64,000 bases of DNA. Source: Pedobacter sp. HDW13 (GTDB lineage: Bacteria; Bacteroidota; Bacteroidia; Sphingobacteriales; Sphingobacteriaceae). Under the pieces are notes generated by a model. It saw only the letters and a list, made by a program, of their open reading frames with translations. It did no database searches and was not told the origin of the DNA. Below are positions 8,136-17,673 of this stretch, piece by piece. Position 1 is the stretch's first letter. Each line of letters starts with the position of its first letter. The translations under genes were made by a program, and so were the position numbers. The DNA lies in contig NZ_CP049868.1 of NCBI RefSeq assembly GCF_011303555.1, positions 3,286,001 through 3,350,000 on the forward strand, given 5' to 3'.

Positions 8136-11006
8136 ATGAAAAAACTTTACAAGAACACCTTTTTTAATCTTTGCAAAACATTTGGAATTTTGATGCTGGT
8201 ACTTTGTTTAAGCCAGAGTTTATATGCTCAAAACCAACCTAAAAAAGCAAAGGTACCTCCACCCATTGCCCGCAGGGAAGTAAGTGGTGTGGTTAAAGAC
8301 GATACCAAACTGGGGATTCCGAGCTGTACTGTAAAGTTAACTTCTATCCATGATACTTTGGTAACCAGTACCAATGATGACGGGATATTTGTAATCAAAA
8401 ACGTAAAAGAAGCTGTCTACACCTTAACGGTAAGTAGTTTGGGCTATAAAACGTTTGTGGGCAAATTTAAGCAGAATGATGTTACTCCCAGAATTGTAAT
8501 GGACCCTATTTTCCTGAAGAACGAAGAGAATGCGCTAAAAGAAGTTACCATTAACGGAACGCCATCTATTACCTATAAAACCGATACCGTTGAGTATAAA
8601 GCCAGCGATTACATAGTACGCGAAAATGCGACTGTAGACGAACTTTTGAAGAAAATGGAAGGGATGGAAGTAGGAAGCGACGGTTCATTAACCCATCAGG
8701 GAAATACAATTACAAAAGCAAAGATAAATGGCAAAACCTATTTAGGAGGTGATGTAAGTTCGGCCATTCAGAATTTACCGGCAGAAATTGTAGATAAAAT
8801 ACAAATTGTTGATGATTATGGTGACCAGGCTGCAAGAACGGGAATTAAAGACGGCGATCCGGAAAAGATTTTAAACATTGTAACCCGTACAGATAAATCG
8901 GTAGGGAATTCGCTGCGCCTTGGGGCAGGTGCGGGTAATAATAAACGTTATGAGGGTTCACTATTTGCAACCCGTTTAAACCAAAACCAGGTTATAGGCA
9001 TTAATGGCCGGATAAATAATACGGTTACCGGTGTGGCCAATAGCGGGGGCGATTCAAATGGCGGCGGCGGTGGTGGTAACCGTGGCGGTAATGGTGGTGG
9101 TGGAAACAATGGTGGAGGCAATTCATCAAGTGGCAGTGGTGGTACGGCAACTTCTGCAAGTCCGTCTTTTTCGTACCGCGATCAGCTGGGCAAGAAAATC
9201 AAGATCAATACCAATTACAGTTTCCGCTATAACGACAATAACTCGTCAAATATAAGCGAATCATTTAGCCCAACCATACCTTACAATACCCATACTTCAA
9301 GCGAAAGTTTGCGTAATTCTTCCTCAAAAACGCATAATTTTAGTTTTGAACTTGAAGATGATATTGACAGCGCAAACTTTATCCGTTTTTCGCCAAATAT
9401 AAGCCTGAGCACAACCAATAACAGTACAATTTCATCAACTATTCAAACAATCAGAACGCGCCAGGATAGAAAGGGACTAAGCAGCAGCATTTCAACGCGT
9501 CCAAATATTAATGCAACAGCATTTTATCAGCATGTTTTTAAGAAACCACGAAGAAATTTATCGGTTCAGTTAACATTTGGCAATTCAGATGCCGATGCAA
9601 CATCAGAGCAAAACAACAATATTTTGTATTATGATACCACCAATATAGTAACCAAAGATTCGTTGGTGCACCGTTTAATAGAGCGCAAAAACTTAACACG
9701 TAATTACAGGGCCAGTTTTACCTACGTAGAGCCGCTAACAAGTTCCACTCAAATTGAATTTAACAGCCAGGTTAATTACAACGGTTACGACAATAAGGCG
9801 ATTACCAGTAACATTAATGCTTCAGGAAACAGCCAGATTGTAGATTCTTTGAGCAATATTTATGAATATTCGTTTACCCAATCGCGTGTAGCATTAAATT
9901 TCAGGTATGGATTGGGGAACGAAGCTAAAGTTCGTTTTTCTGCAGGTTTAACGGCTATTCCGGCGGTTTTAGCGGGTAGTAAAGCAAGCCTGGGCACCAC
10001 TACCAGGCGTACCAGTTTTAATTTAATCCCCATTGCCCGTTTTCAGTATTTATGGTCAAAACAACACAGTATTCAGTTAAACTATTCGGGTAATGCAAAT
10101 GAGCCAAGTTTCGATCAGATTCAACCGGTGCGCGATGAGTCGAACCCTCAAAATCCGGTAGTGGGTAACCCCGCTTTAAAAGTTACCTTTAGTCACTCAA
10201 TTAATACTGCTTACAATAATTACATTGCAAACTCGAAATTAAACTACTCTATAAACGGTAATGCAACTTTTTCACAAAATAAAGTGGTTACCAACAGGGT
10301 GGTTATCGCGGGGCCTTATGGTAGCCAGTTAAACGAAACACATTACGTTAACTTAAATGGTAATTACAATTTAAATGGTAATTATTCAATTAACAAGCAG
10401 TTAAACGACCGGAAATATAACTTGGCATTTCGTGGTAATTTCTCTTACAACCACGGCGTTTCAATGAACAATAATGTGGCTTATGAAACCAATTCGTGGG
10501 TGTTTTACGAAAAATTTGGTCCGCGCATTACGCCTAACGACTGGGTGGAAGTAAACCCATCGGCTTCGTTTAACTTTACCAAATCGGCCAGTACCTTATC
10601 TACATCTTCATCAACCGATTTTAAAACCAAAACAACGGCCTTAAATATTGATGGCAAATTCTACTTCTTAAAAGGGTTTGAACTAGGCTATAGTGCAAGC
10701 AAAAATTTTGTAACCGGTATTAATGCAAACATTACCAGTAATCCGCTGGTGATAAACAGTTACCTGCAACGCGATTTCTGGCACCGAAGGATTTCGGCTA
10801 CGGTGCAGGTTTTTGATATTTTAAATCAGAACAATTTTGTTAACCGTGATGTAAATGTGGATGGTAGTTATACCGATACAAAATCAAATGCCTTAAGCCG
10901 TTACTTTATGTTTAGGTTGAGTGCCAATTTGCAAAAATGGACCGGTGCCAGGGGGAGAAATGGCAACGGGATTATGCGCCGCGGTGATGGAAGTTTTATG
11001 AATTAA
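8136..11006 (+). CDS. TonB-dependent receptor-like outer-membrane beta-barrel protein
   Basis: A 956-aa outer-membrane protein. A signal peptide with a positive start and hydrophobic core at about residues 12-30 ends at YAQ. Next comes a CarboxypepD_reg-like domain (about 48-125, beginning REVSGVV), then a plug-like region with NATVDELLKKMEGMEV and a KINGKTYLGGD segment, then a long beta-barrel (about 260-956) rich in alternating polar and aromatic strands. A Gly/Asn/Ser-rich insert lies at about 305-340. It belongs to the outer-membrane beta-barrel family allied to TonB-dependent receptors, not to classical SusC, and no SusD partner follows. The ligand is unknown. The 84-base gap to the preceding gene suggests co-transcription. 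Confidence 0.88.
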   Translation: MKKLYKNTFFNLCKTFGILMLVLCLSQSLYAQNQPKKAKVPPPIARREVSGVVKDDTKLGIPSCTVKLTSIHDTLVTSTNDDGIFVIKNVKEAVYTLTVSSLGYKTFVGKFKQNDVTPRIVMDPIFLKNEENALKEVTINGTPSITYKTDTVEYKASDYIVRENATVDELLKKMEGMEVGSDGSLTHQGNTITKAKINGKTYLGGDVSSAIQNLPAEIVDKIQIVDDYGDQAARTGIKDGDPEKILNIVTRTDKSVGNSLRLGAGAGNNKRYEGSLFATRLNQNQVIGINGRINNTVTGVANSGGDSNGGGGGGNRGGNGGGGNNGGGNSSSGSGGTATSASPSFSYRDQLGKKIKINTNYSFRYNDNNSSNISESFSPTIPYNTHTSSESLRNSSSKTHNFSFELEDDIDSANFIRFSPNISLSTTNNSTISSTIQTIRTRQDRKGLSSSISTRPNINATAFYQHVFKKPRRNLSVQLTFGNSDADATSEQNNNILYYDTTNIVTKDSLVHRLIERKNLTRNYRASFTYVEPLTSSTQIEFNSQVNYNGYDNKAITSNINASGNSQIVDSLSNIYEYSFTQSRVALNFRYGLGNEAKVRFSAGLTAIPAVLAGSKASLGTTTRRTSFNLIPIARFQYLWSKQHSIQLNYSGNANEPSFDQIQPVRDESNPQNPVVGNPALKVTFSHSINTAYNNYIANSKLNYSINGNATFSQNKVVTNRVVIAGPYGSQLNETHYVNLNGNYNLNGNYSINKQLNDRKYNLAFRGNFSYNHGVSMNNNVAYETNSWVFYEKFGPRITPNDWVEVNPSASFNFTKSASTLSTSSSTDFKTKTTALNIDGKFYFLKGFELGYSASKNFVTGINANITSNPLVINSYLQRDFWHRRISATVQVFDILNQNNFVNRDVNVDGSYTDTKSNALSRYFMFRLSANLQKWTGARGRNGNGIMRRGDGSFMN

Positions 11007-11056
11007 AGGAGGAAATAAGCTATTTAAATGCTATCATCTTGCTACCAACAAAGGGA

Positions 11057-11116
11057 TAAGTTCGTAGTGAGTCCGCATATAGTCCGCGTTTTTGCACTCA
11101 AATGCGGATTTACTAT
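11057..11116. repeat. Dispersed hairpin repeat, copy 2
   Basis: This element lies 50 bases after the barrel gene. It starts with a 25-base block nearly identical to that at 6941 and continues into an imperfect hairpin. CCGCGTTT (11084-11091) pairs with AAATGCGG (11100-11107) and flanking ATAGT pairs with ACTAT, around an 8-base loop. The stem differs from copy 1, but partly by paired changes, which argues that the fold matters. Confidence 0.65.
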
Positions 11117-11273
11117 AGATCTACAGTACACCATGGTGCCAGATGGTAAGCATCAGCCTGCTGTAAGGATGGACTGACCTAACTGTTTTGATATTATAAG
11201 CTTATGCCATTAAAGAGCGGTCCGTATAATTAAAGTAGCATTAAACTGCTATATTGCGCCAGCTTTTTCTGAT

Positions 11274-11786
11274 ATGATTAAATCTAAATTCCCTGGCCAT
11301 CAGGTTATCGGTCAGTTTGTAATGACCGGGTTGTTAATACTGTATGGTTTCCTTTTTTATGCAGGTTTTTACGGTAAGAAACCGGTACCATTATTTTCGG
11401 GCTTAGGTGTACTTGTTGTTTTCGTAACAGTAGCGCAGTCGGTTTACATTATTGCCCAAATGAAATTAAATTACAAAAGGGTTATTATCGACACCAATTT
11501 AAAAACCATTTCTTTTAAAATGTTTCTGTTACCCATAACCAGAACTTATCATATGGATTATTTTGATGGCTATATCAATACACTTGTAAAAGATAAGTAC
11601 GGTAAATACCCATGTTTTTATCTGGTAAAAGAAGGTAAGCTGATGTATAAAATGTCTGGACGATTTTATAGTAACCTCGATGAACTTCGCGAAGGCTTAT
11701 CTTGTCTGAAAGATTTAGGTTTCATGAAATATTCTTTTTCACAATCGCTAAAAATAGCTTTTGGCTGTAGAATAGGAATTGCATAA
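11274..11786 (+). CDS. Hypothetical membrane protein, two TM helices
   Basis: A 170-aa protein with two predicted membrane spans at about residues 13-33 and 42-62, followed by a soluble basic domain (KRVIIDTNLKTISFKMFLLPITRTYHMDYFDGYINT) that looks like a PH-type membrane-associated fold. I recognise no catalytic motif. It is a single gene between an outer-membrane barrel and a convergent regulator. Codon use and composition look normal for the window, so it is probably a real gene of unknown function. Confidence 0.7.
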   Translation: MIKSKFPGHQVIGQFVMTGLLILYGFLFYAGFYGKKPVPLFSGLGVLVVFVTVAQSVYIIAQMKLNYKRVIIDTNLKTISFKMFLLPITRTYHMDYFDGYINTLVKDKYGKYPCFYLVKEGKLMYKMSGRFYSNLDELREGLSCLKDLGFMKYSFSQSLKIAFGCRIGIA

Positions 11787-11858
11787 ACCATTTTGGGTAA
11801 TGGTTATATCCTTTTCATTATAATACAAATTGCAATGATCCTTAATGTAGCCATTTGG

Positions 11859-12778
11859 TTAAATTTTTGGCTCTGCCTCCTCATGCTCCTTTCTTTTGGC
11901 CCTATAAGTTTTGGGCGACATGCCCATTTGCTTTTTAAAAAGACGTGAAAAATAGAAGGGGTCATTCATGCCAATTTCAATGGTTATTTCTTTTATGCGC
12001 ATTGGTGTAAACATCAAAAACTGACAAGCTTTTTGCAACTTAAGGTGGTTTACATATTCCATTGGGGGTAGCCTGTTTTTTGCTTAAACAAAAAGGATAA
12101 ATGAGAAGGAGATACATTTAAATCTTTGGCCATCTGCTGTAAAGATAAGGTTAGCTGGATATTTTTGGTCATGTAATCGATCGCTCTGTTTACAATTCCC
12201 GTATCCTGGTTCGTTTTATCTATATCAAACTTGCTATGGTGAGCAAAACTTCCTAAAAAGTGGTAGAAACAAAGACTGGAATATTCCATGTTTTCAACAC
12301 TATACCCACGTTCGAGCTGATGGTATATCGTTTCGAAAAGTTCTATTCTCTTACCCGAATAATGAATGAATTCTTTGTTGTTATTTAGCTTTAGTGTGGT
12401 ATCATGTACTATCGAATCAGCGTTTCGTCCGGTAAAATGCGCCCAATAAATTGTCCATGGATTATTTTCCAAACTTCCGTAAACATGTTCAGTACCTTTT
12501 GGGATAATAAAGAAATCATTGGGCTCTACTTTATGTATTTTCTTTCCTATTTTAACCGTTCCCTGCCCTTCTGTACAATAGATGAGGATGTGTTCATTTG
12601 TTCCCTGTGCCCGTTTTCTATAGTGAAAGCGCGCTTTTGGGTAATATCCTATACTGCTTACACACATGCTTTTGATTATATCATTGCTTGCACATGTTTT
12701 TGATAGTATTCTTTTGGGGATGATTACGGCCCTTTGTCCTTCAAAACCATCATTTTTTTTAATTGTACTTTTTATCAT
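11859..12778 (-). pseudogene. AraC family transcriptional regulator, frameshifted
   Basis: The product would be about 306 aa. The N-terminal part (bases 12778 down to 12050) carries an AraC-type cupin sensor domain (VKIGKKIHKVEPNDFFIIPKG) and the first helix-turn-helix (LSLQQMAKDLNVSPSHLSFLF). The C-terminal part (12062 down to 11859) carries the second helix-turn-helix (RIKEITIEIGMNDPFYFSRL). The frame breaks at a run of five G at 12064-12068 (C on the coding strand). One more base gives GYPPMEYVNHLKLQKACQ, the expected linker, so the gene was intact until recently or the base is missing from the assembly. It is divergent from the sugar porter gene, whose locus it would be expected to control. 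As read, the protein would lose its second DNA-binding motif. Confidence 0.85.
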
Positions 12779-12897
12779 ACTCCTTTTTCTATGATCGTAA
12801 GAAAATCCATTATTATCCTCAATCCGTGCATTTGAAAATCATGGTGCTTTGCTGATGTTTGTGTATCACTGTTTAGTATTTATCAACAACCAAATAT

Positions 12898-14238
12898 ATG
12901 CACTTAATAGCTCAAAGCAAATTTAACACCGGCTACATTACTTTCATCTCCCTGCTTGCAGCGGGTGGTGGCTATCTTTTTGGGTTCGACTTTGCTGTCA
13001 TTTCAGGCAGCTTGCCGTTTTTAGAAAAACAGTTTCAACTTACGCCTTACTGGGAAGGCTTTGCAACAGGTAGTTTGGCTCTAGGGGCCATGTTGGGTTG
13101 CATTATAGCAGGTTACGTATCAGATGCTTATGGCCGCAAGCCAGGTTTAATGATTGCAGCATTTACGTTTTTAGCCTCCTCTTTTGCTATGGCTATGTCA
13201 CCAAACCGCGATTTCTTTATCGCATCGAGGTTTTTTTCGGGCATAGGAGTAGGCATGGCCTCCATGCTGTCGCCTATGTACATTGCCGAGCTTGCCCCAC
13301 CCAAATTTAGGGGAAGGTTGGTTGCCATTAATCAGCTAACCATTGTACTGGGTATTTTAATTACCAACCTGATCAATTACACTCTCCGAGATACCGGTGA
13401 TGATGCCTGGCGATGGATGTTCGGGCTTGGTGCCGTACCCTCGGGCTTATTTTTTATTGGTGTGTGGCTACTTCCCGAAAGTCCGAGGTGGTTGGTGCAA
13501 AAGGGAAAAGATGAACAGGCACTAAAAGTTTTAAATAAGATTGGCAATAGCGAATTTGCTACCGATGCTTTAAAAAGTATAGCGCAAACACTAAATAGTA
13601 AATCCAATACTGTACAAGCCAGCATTTTTAACAAAATGTATTTTCCGGCGGTAATAATTGGGATTGGCCTGGCCATTTTTCAGCAGTTTTGCGGCATTAA
13701 TACTGTTTTTAACTATGCACCTAAATTATTCGAAAGCATAGGTACTTCTCAGGATGATCAGCTACTGCAAACCGTATTTATTGGAGCCGTAAACGTGGTG
13801 TTTACTGTTTCTGCCATGTTTTTGGTTGATAAAATTGGCAGAAAACCCTTAATGCTTATCGGCGCTGGTGGTTTAGCCATTTTGTATGTTATTATCTCTC
13901 AATTACTGGCATCGGGTTCTACATCAGTTTCCTGGTTTTTATTAAGTGCCATAGGTGTTTATGCTGTTTCGCTGGCACCGGTTACCTGGGTATTAATTTC
14001 TGAGATATTCCCCAATAAAGTTAGGGTAAAAGCAACTACCTGGGCAATACTGTGCCTGTGGGGTGCCTATTTCGTACTGGTATTTACTTTCCCCATTTTA
14101 TTCGATTGGCTTAAAGAAGATACTTTTTACATCTACGCCGTAATATGCACCATTGGCTGTTTAGCCATTTGGAAATTTGTAAAAGAAACCAAAGGAAAAA
14201 CCTTAGAAGAAATTGAAGGCATACAAATAGTGCATTAA
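12898..14238 (+). CDS. Sugar porter family MFS transporter
   Basis: A 446-aa inner-membrane symporter with twelve predicted helices. Family signatures are present: GGYLFGFDFAVISG in helix 1, GYVSDAYGRKPG in loop 2-3, PESPRWLVQKGK before the central loop, QQFCGINTVFNYAP in helix 7, DKIGRKPLML in loop 8-9, and the C-terminal ETKGKTLEEIE. These match XylE/GalP-like proton-coupled monosaccharide importers. It is divergent from the AraC-type regulator across 119 bases, and is followed by the DUF5107-TPR gene and two family 2 glycosidases. It therefore probably imports the sugar those enzymes release. The specific sugar cannot be assigned. Confidence 0.95.
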   Translation: MHLIAQSKFNTGYITFISLLAAGGGYLFGFDFAVISGSLPFLEKQFQLTPYWEGFATGSLALGAMLGCIIAGYVSDAYGRKPGLMIAAFTFLASSFAMAMSPNRDFFIASRFFSGIGVGMASMLSPMYIAELAPPKFRGRLVAINQLTIVLGILITNLINYTLRDTGDDAWRWMFGLGAVPSGLFFIGVWLLPESPRWLVQKGKDEQALKVLNKIGNSEFATDALKSIAQTLNSKSNTVQASIFNKMYFPAVIIGIGLAIFQQFCGINTVFNYAPKLFESIGTSQDDQLLQTVFIGAVNVVFTVSAMFLVDKIGRKPLMLIGAGGLAILYVIISQLLASGSTSVSWFLLSAIGVYAVSLAPVTWVLISEIFPNKVRVKATTWAILCLWGAYFVLVFTFPILFDWLKEDTFYIYAVICTIGCLAIWKFVKETKGKTLEEIEGIQIVH

Positions 14239-14345
14239 AGCATAGCGGCGAGAATGCCGGCATCCGAAACTGAGTTTAATATGAACAGCACATATTGAAA
14301 AATCAAGATCAATATTATTTAAGCAATAACCATTTACGTATAAAT

Positions 14346-17300
14346 ATGCAAGTAAAAGCCTGGGAAGAAATAGTGATTATCCCGACCTATAAAACCAGTG
14401 AGCCAGATAAGAACCCGATGTTTCTCGAAAAGAGAATTTATCAGGGCAGTAGCGGAGTTGTTTACCCCCATGCTGTAATAGATCAGGTGTACGATGAAAA
14501 AACAGAGCAGGAGTATCAGGCCGTTTTTTTAGAGAACGAATTTATTAAAATTATGATTTTGCCAGAGCTGGGTGGCCGCATTCAGATGGCATACGATAAA
14601 ACAAACGATTATCATTTTGTTTATTACAATCAGGTTATTAAACCCGCGTTGGTGGGCTTAACAGGCCCATGGATATCGGGTGGAATAGAATTTAATTGGC
14701 CGCAACATCATCGGCCAAGTACCTTCGAACCGGTCGATTTTATGATTGAAACACATGCCGATGGCAGTAAAACCGTATGGGTTAGTGAAATAGAAAAAAT
14801 GTTTCATACCAAAGGAATGGCTGGTTTTAAGCTTTATCCTGATAGTGCTTATCTTGAAATTACAGGCAAATTATACAACCGTACAGCATTACCGCAAACA
14901 TTTTTATGGTGGGCCAATCCGGCTGTTGCCGTAGATGAGCACTATCAATCGGTTTTTCCGCCCGATGTTACGGCAGTTTACGATCACGGTAAAAGAGATG
15001 TATCGCTTTTTCCGATAGCCAAAGGAACCTATTATAAAAAAGACTACTCTCCCGGAACTGATATTTCATGGTATAAGAATATACCTGTGCCAACTTCTTT
15101 TATGGCTGTAGGATCTGATTTTGATTTTGTAGGTGGTTATCACCATCAAAAAAAGGCGGGGCTCTTACATATTGCCAATCATCACATTTCGCCCGGTAAA
15201 AAACAATGGACCTGGGGCGATGGGAATTTTGGACAAACCTGGGATAGGCATTTAACCGATGAAGATGGACCTTATGTAGAAATTATGACAGGCGTTTACA
15301 CAGATAATCAGCCTGATTTTTCGTGGATAATGCCTAATCAGGAAATTACGTTTACCCAATATTTTCTGCCTTATAAAGAAATTGGTTATGTTAAAAACGC
15401 TACAAAACATGCCCTCGTTAATTTAGAATTTAGTGGAGAAACGGCCTTTGTTAAAGTATATGCTACATCGAAACAGGAGCTTGCACATATCCAATTGAAG
15501 TTAAAAGGGGAGGTTGTTTTTTCTTGTCAGGAAAACCTGTCTCCACTTAAAGCTTTCGAAGCAGAAATTACTTTGCCTATTGGATACATCGCGCAGGATG
15601 TAACGCTAATGGTAAGCAATAGCGCAGGAGAAAAATTGGTCGACTATTCGCCAATAGCGGTAAAAGATGTTGATGTTTCGCCAGAACCCGCCAAGCCATT
15701 GGCGGAACCGGCTGCAATGAAAACCAACGAGGCACTTTACATGGCTGGCCTTCATTTAGAACAATACAGGCATGCCACTTATGCAGCAAAAGATTATTAT
15801 GAAGAAGCATTGAAACGCGATGATACAGACGTTAGGAACAACAATGCTTTAGGCCTTTATTATTTTAGGAGGGGGCAATTTGAAATTTCTGAAAGGTATT
15901 TTGAAAAGGCGGTTACTACCTTGTTAAAGTACAATCCAAATCCGTACGATGGCGAACCACTGTATAATTTAGGTTTAAGCTTATTGTATCAGGGCAAAAT
16001 TAATGCAGCTTATGATAAATTTTACAAGGCCGCATGGAACGTTGCCCAACAGGATAACGCTTATCTGCAACTTGCCAAAATAGAAGCCATTAAAAATAAT
16101 TGGCCCGAAGCATTAGCATTGGCAGATCGTGCACTGATACGGAATGCCCATGGTTTTAAGGCAAGGCACTTAAAAACGCTATTGCTGCGGAAATTAAACA
16201 AATTAGACGATGCTGCAAAGTTAGCTTTAGAAACACTTTCGATTGATAATTTCGATTTTGGTTCTATATATGAATTATGCCTCATTCATCAGCAAAGCCC
16301 TGCCCAGGTTGATGTATGGGAGAGGATTTTAAATGAACGGTTAAGAGATAATGTACATAGTTACATTGAAATAGCGATCGATTACGCGGCTTGTGGCAGA
16401 TATGAAGAAGCAATAGGCTTATTGTTACGCTGCGAAAACAAAGAACAGCAACCCTTATATTTTTATTATCTGGCCAACTATTATGCCCGGTTGGGAAAGC
16501 TGGAAAAGGTTGAACAGTATTTAACCAAAGGTTTCGAACTGAGCCCCGATAAAGTGTTCCCTAATCGTTTAGAAGACATTGACGTTTTAACGTTTGTTAA
16601 TAAAGAAAACCCCAATGATTATAAAGCGTTTTATTATCTGGGCAATTTATGGTACGATAAAAGGCAATATGCAGCAGCCATAAACTGCTGGAATACTTCG
16701 GCTACTATTAATCCCGATTTTGCATCGGTAAACCGTAACCTGAGTATTGCTTACTATAATAAAGATAAAAATGAAGAGAAAGCTTTGGCCTTTATGGAAA
16801 AAGCCTTTTTTAACGATGTTACCGATGCCCGTGTGTTATTGGAGCTGGATCAATTGCATAAAAGATTAAATTATTCAATTACCTATCGGTTAACTTTTCT
16901 GGAGAAATATAAAGAACTGATCCAAAAAAGAGATGATTTATATCTGGAGTACCTTACCTTAAAAAACCTTAATGGAAATCTCGATGAGGCCTTAGCATTG
17001 TTAATGGGGCGTAAATTTCATCCCTGGGAAGGTGGCGAAGGCAAGGTGAGTATGCAATACGTGTTTTCGAAGATTGGTTTGGCTAAAGCAGCTATCAGCA
17101 ACGGCGAATATGAAGCAGGGATACAATTGTTTAATGATGCTACTGTTTATCCCGAAAACTTAGGCGAAGGTAAGTTGTACGGCACGCGTGAAAACGATGT
17201 TGACTACTGGCTTGGGGTGGCTTACCGTAATTTAGGCGATGAGAAAAAAGCCGAAACATATTTTACAAGGGCAAGCCTGGGCGATATGGAGCCTGCAGCA

Positions 17301-17660
17301 GCCATTTTTTACAATGATCCACAACCTGATGCCATATTTTACCAGGGATTAGCCTACCGGGAACTGCAAAATAATGATGCCGCAAACCAAAAATTTAACA
17401 GCTTAATCAGCTATGGTAAAAGCCATGTAAACGATCATATTAAACTGGATTATTTTGCTGTGTCGTTGCCCGATCTGATGATTTTTGATGATGATCTGAA
17501 CAAACGGAATAAAGTTCACTGCCTGTATATGACTGCATTGGGATATGCAGGATTACAGGATAATGACCTGGCAGAACAAAGTATAATTGAATTGCAGCTT
17601 ATGGATAATAGCCATTTAGGGATAAGAACAATTGTGAAAAATACTTCGAATGTTAAATAG
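14346..17660 (+). CDS. DUF5107 and tetratricopeptide-repeat protein
   Basis: A large protein of 1104 aa from the ATG at 14346. An in-frame TTG at 14295 would add 17 residues, but the family usually starts close to the VKxWEE motif, which begins two residues after this ATG. Residues about 5-360 form the DUF5107 domain, which resembles a galactose-mutarotase-like beta-sandwich (PMFLEKRIYQGSSG, LPELGGRIQMAYD, WGDGNFGQTWDR). A second beta domain covers about 360-450. At least nine TPR-like helical repeats cover about 450-1095. No signal peptide is seen, so it is probably cytoplasmic. Such proteins recur beside sugar porters and glycosidases in Bacteroidota. A carbohydrate-binding or carbohydrate-processing role is likely, but the reaction is unknown. 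Confidence 0.88.
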   Translation: MQVKAWEEIVIIPTYKTSEPDKNPMFLEKRIYQGSSGVVYPHAVIDQVYDEKTEQEYQAVFLENEFIKIMILPELGGRIQMAYDKTNDYHFVYYNQVIKPALVGLTGPWISGGIEFNWPQHHRPSTFEPVDFMIETHADGSKTVWVSEIEKMFHTKGMAGFKLYPDSAYLEITGKLYNRTALPQTFLWWANPAVAVDEHYQSVFPPDVTAVYDHGKRDVSLFPIAKGTYYKKDYSPGTDISWYKNIPVPTSFMAVGSDFDFVGGYHHQKKAGLLHIANHHISPGKKQWTWGDGNFGQTWDRHLTDEDGPYVEIMTGVYTDNQPDFSWIMPNQEITFTQYFLPYKEIGYVKNATKHALVNLEFSGETAFVKVYATSKQELAHIQLKLKGEVVFSCQENLSPLKAFEAEITLPIGYIAQDVTLMVSNSAGEKLVDYSPIAVKDVDVSPEPAKPLAEPAAMKTNEALYMAGLHLEQYRHATYAAKDYYEEALKRDDTDVRNNNALGLYYFRRGQFEISERYFEKAVTTLLKYNPNPYDGEPLYNLGLSLLYQGKINAAYDKFYKAAWNVAQQDNAYLQLAKIEAIKNNWPEALALADRALIRNAHGFKARHLKTLLLRKLNKLDDAAKLALETLSIDNFDFGSIYELCLIHQQSPAQVDVWERILNERLRDNVHSYIEIAIDYAACGRYEEAIGLLLRCENKEQQPLYFYYLANYYARLGKLEKVEQYLTKGFELSPDKVFPNRLEDIDVLTFVNKENPNDYKAFYYLGNLWYDKRQYAAAINCWNTSATINPDFASVNRNLSIAYYNKDKNEEKALAFMEKAFFNDVTDARVLLELDQLHKRLNYSITYRLTFLEKYKELIQKRDDLYLEYLTLKNLNGNLDEALALLMGRKFHPWEGGEGKVSMQYVFSKIGLAKAAISNGEYEAGIQLFNDATVYPENLGEGKLYGTRENDVDYWLGVAYRNLGDEKKAETYFTRASLGDMEPAAAIFYNDPQPDAIFYQGLAYRELQNNDAANQKFNSLISYGKSHVNDHIKLDYFAVSLPDLMIFDDDLNKRNKVHCLYMTALGYAGLQDNDLAEQSIIELQLMDNSHLGIRTIVKNTSNVK

Positions 17661-17673
17661 TGAACTAATTATA

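Noticed and set aside
9031..9255. Plus-strand ORF of 74 codons within the barrel gene
   Set aside because: It is a shadow of the Gly-rich insert in another frame; the long barrel frame is clearly the real one.
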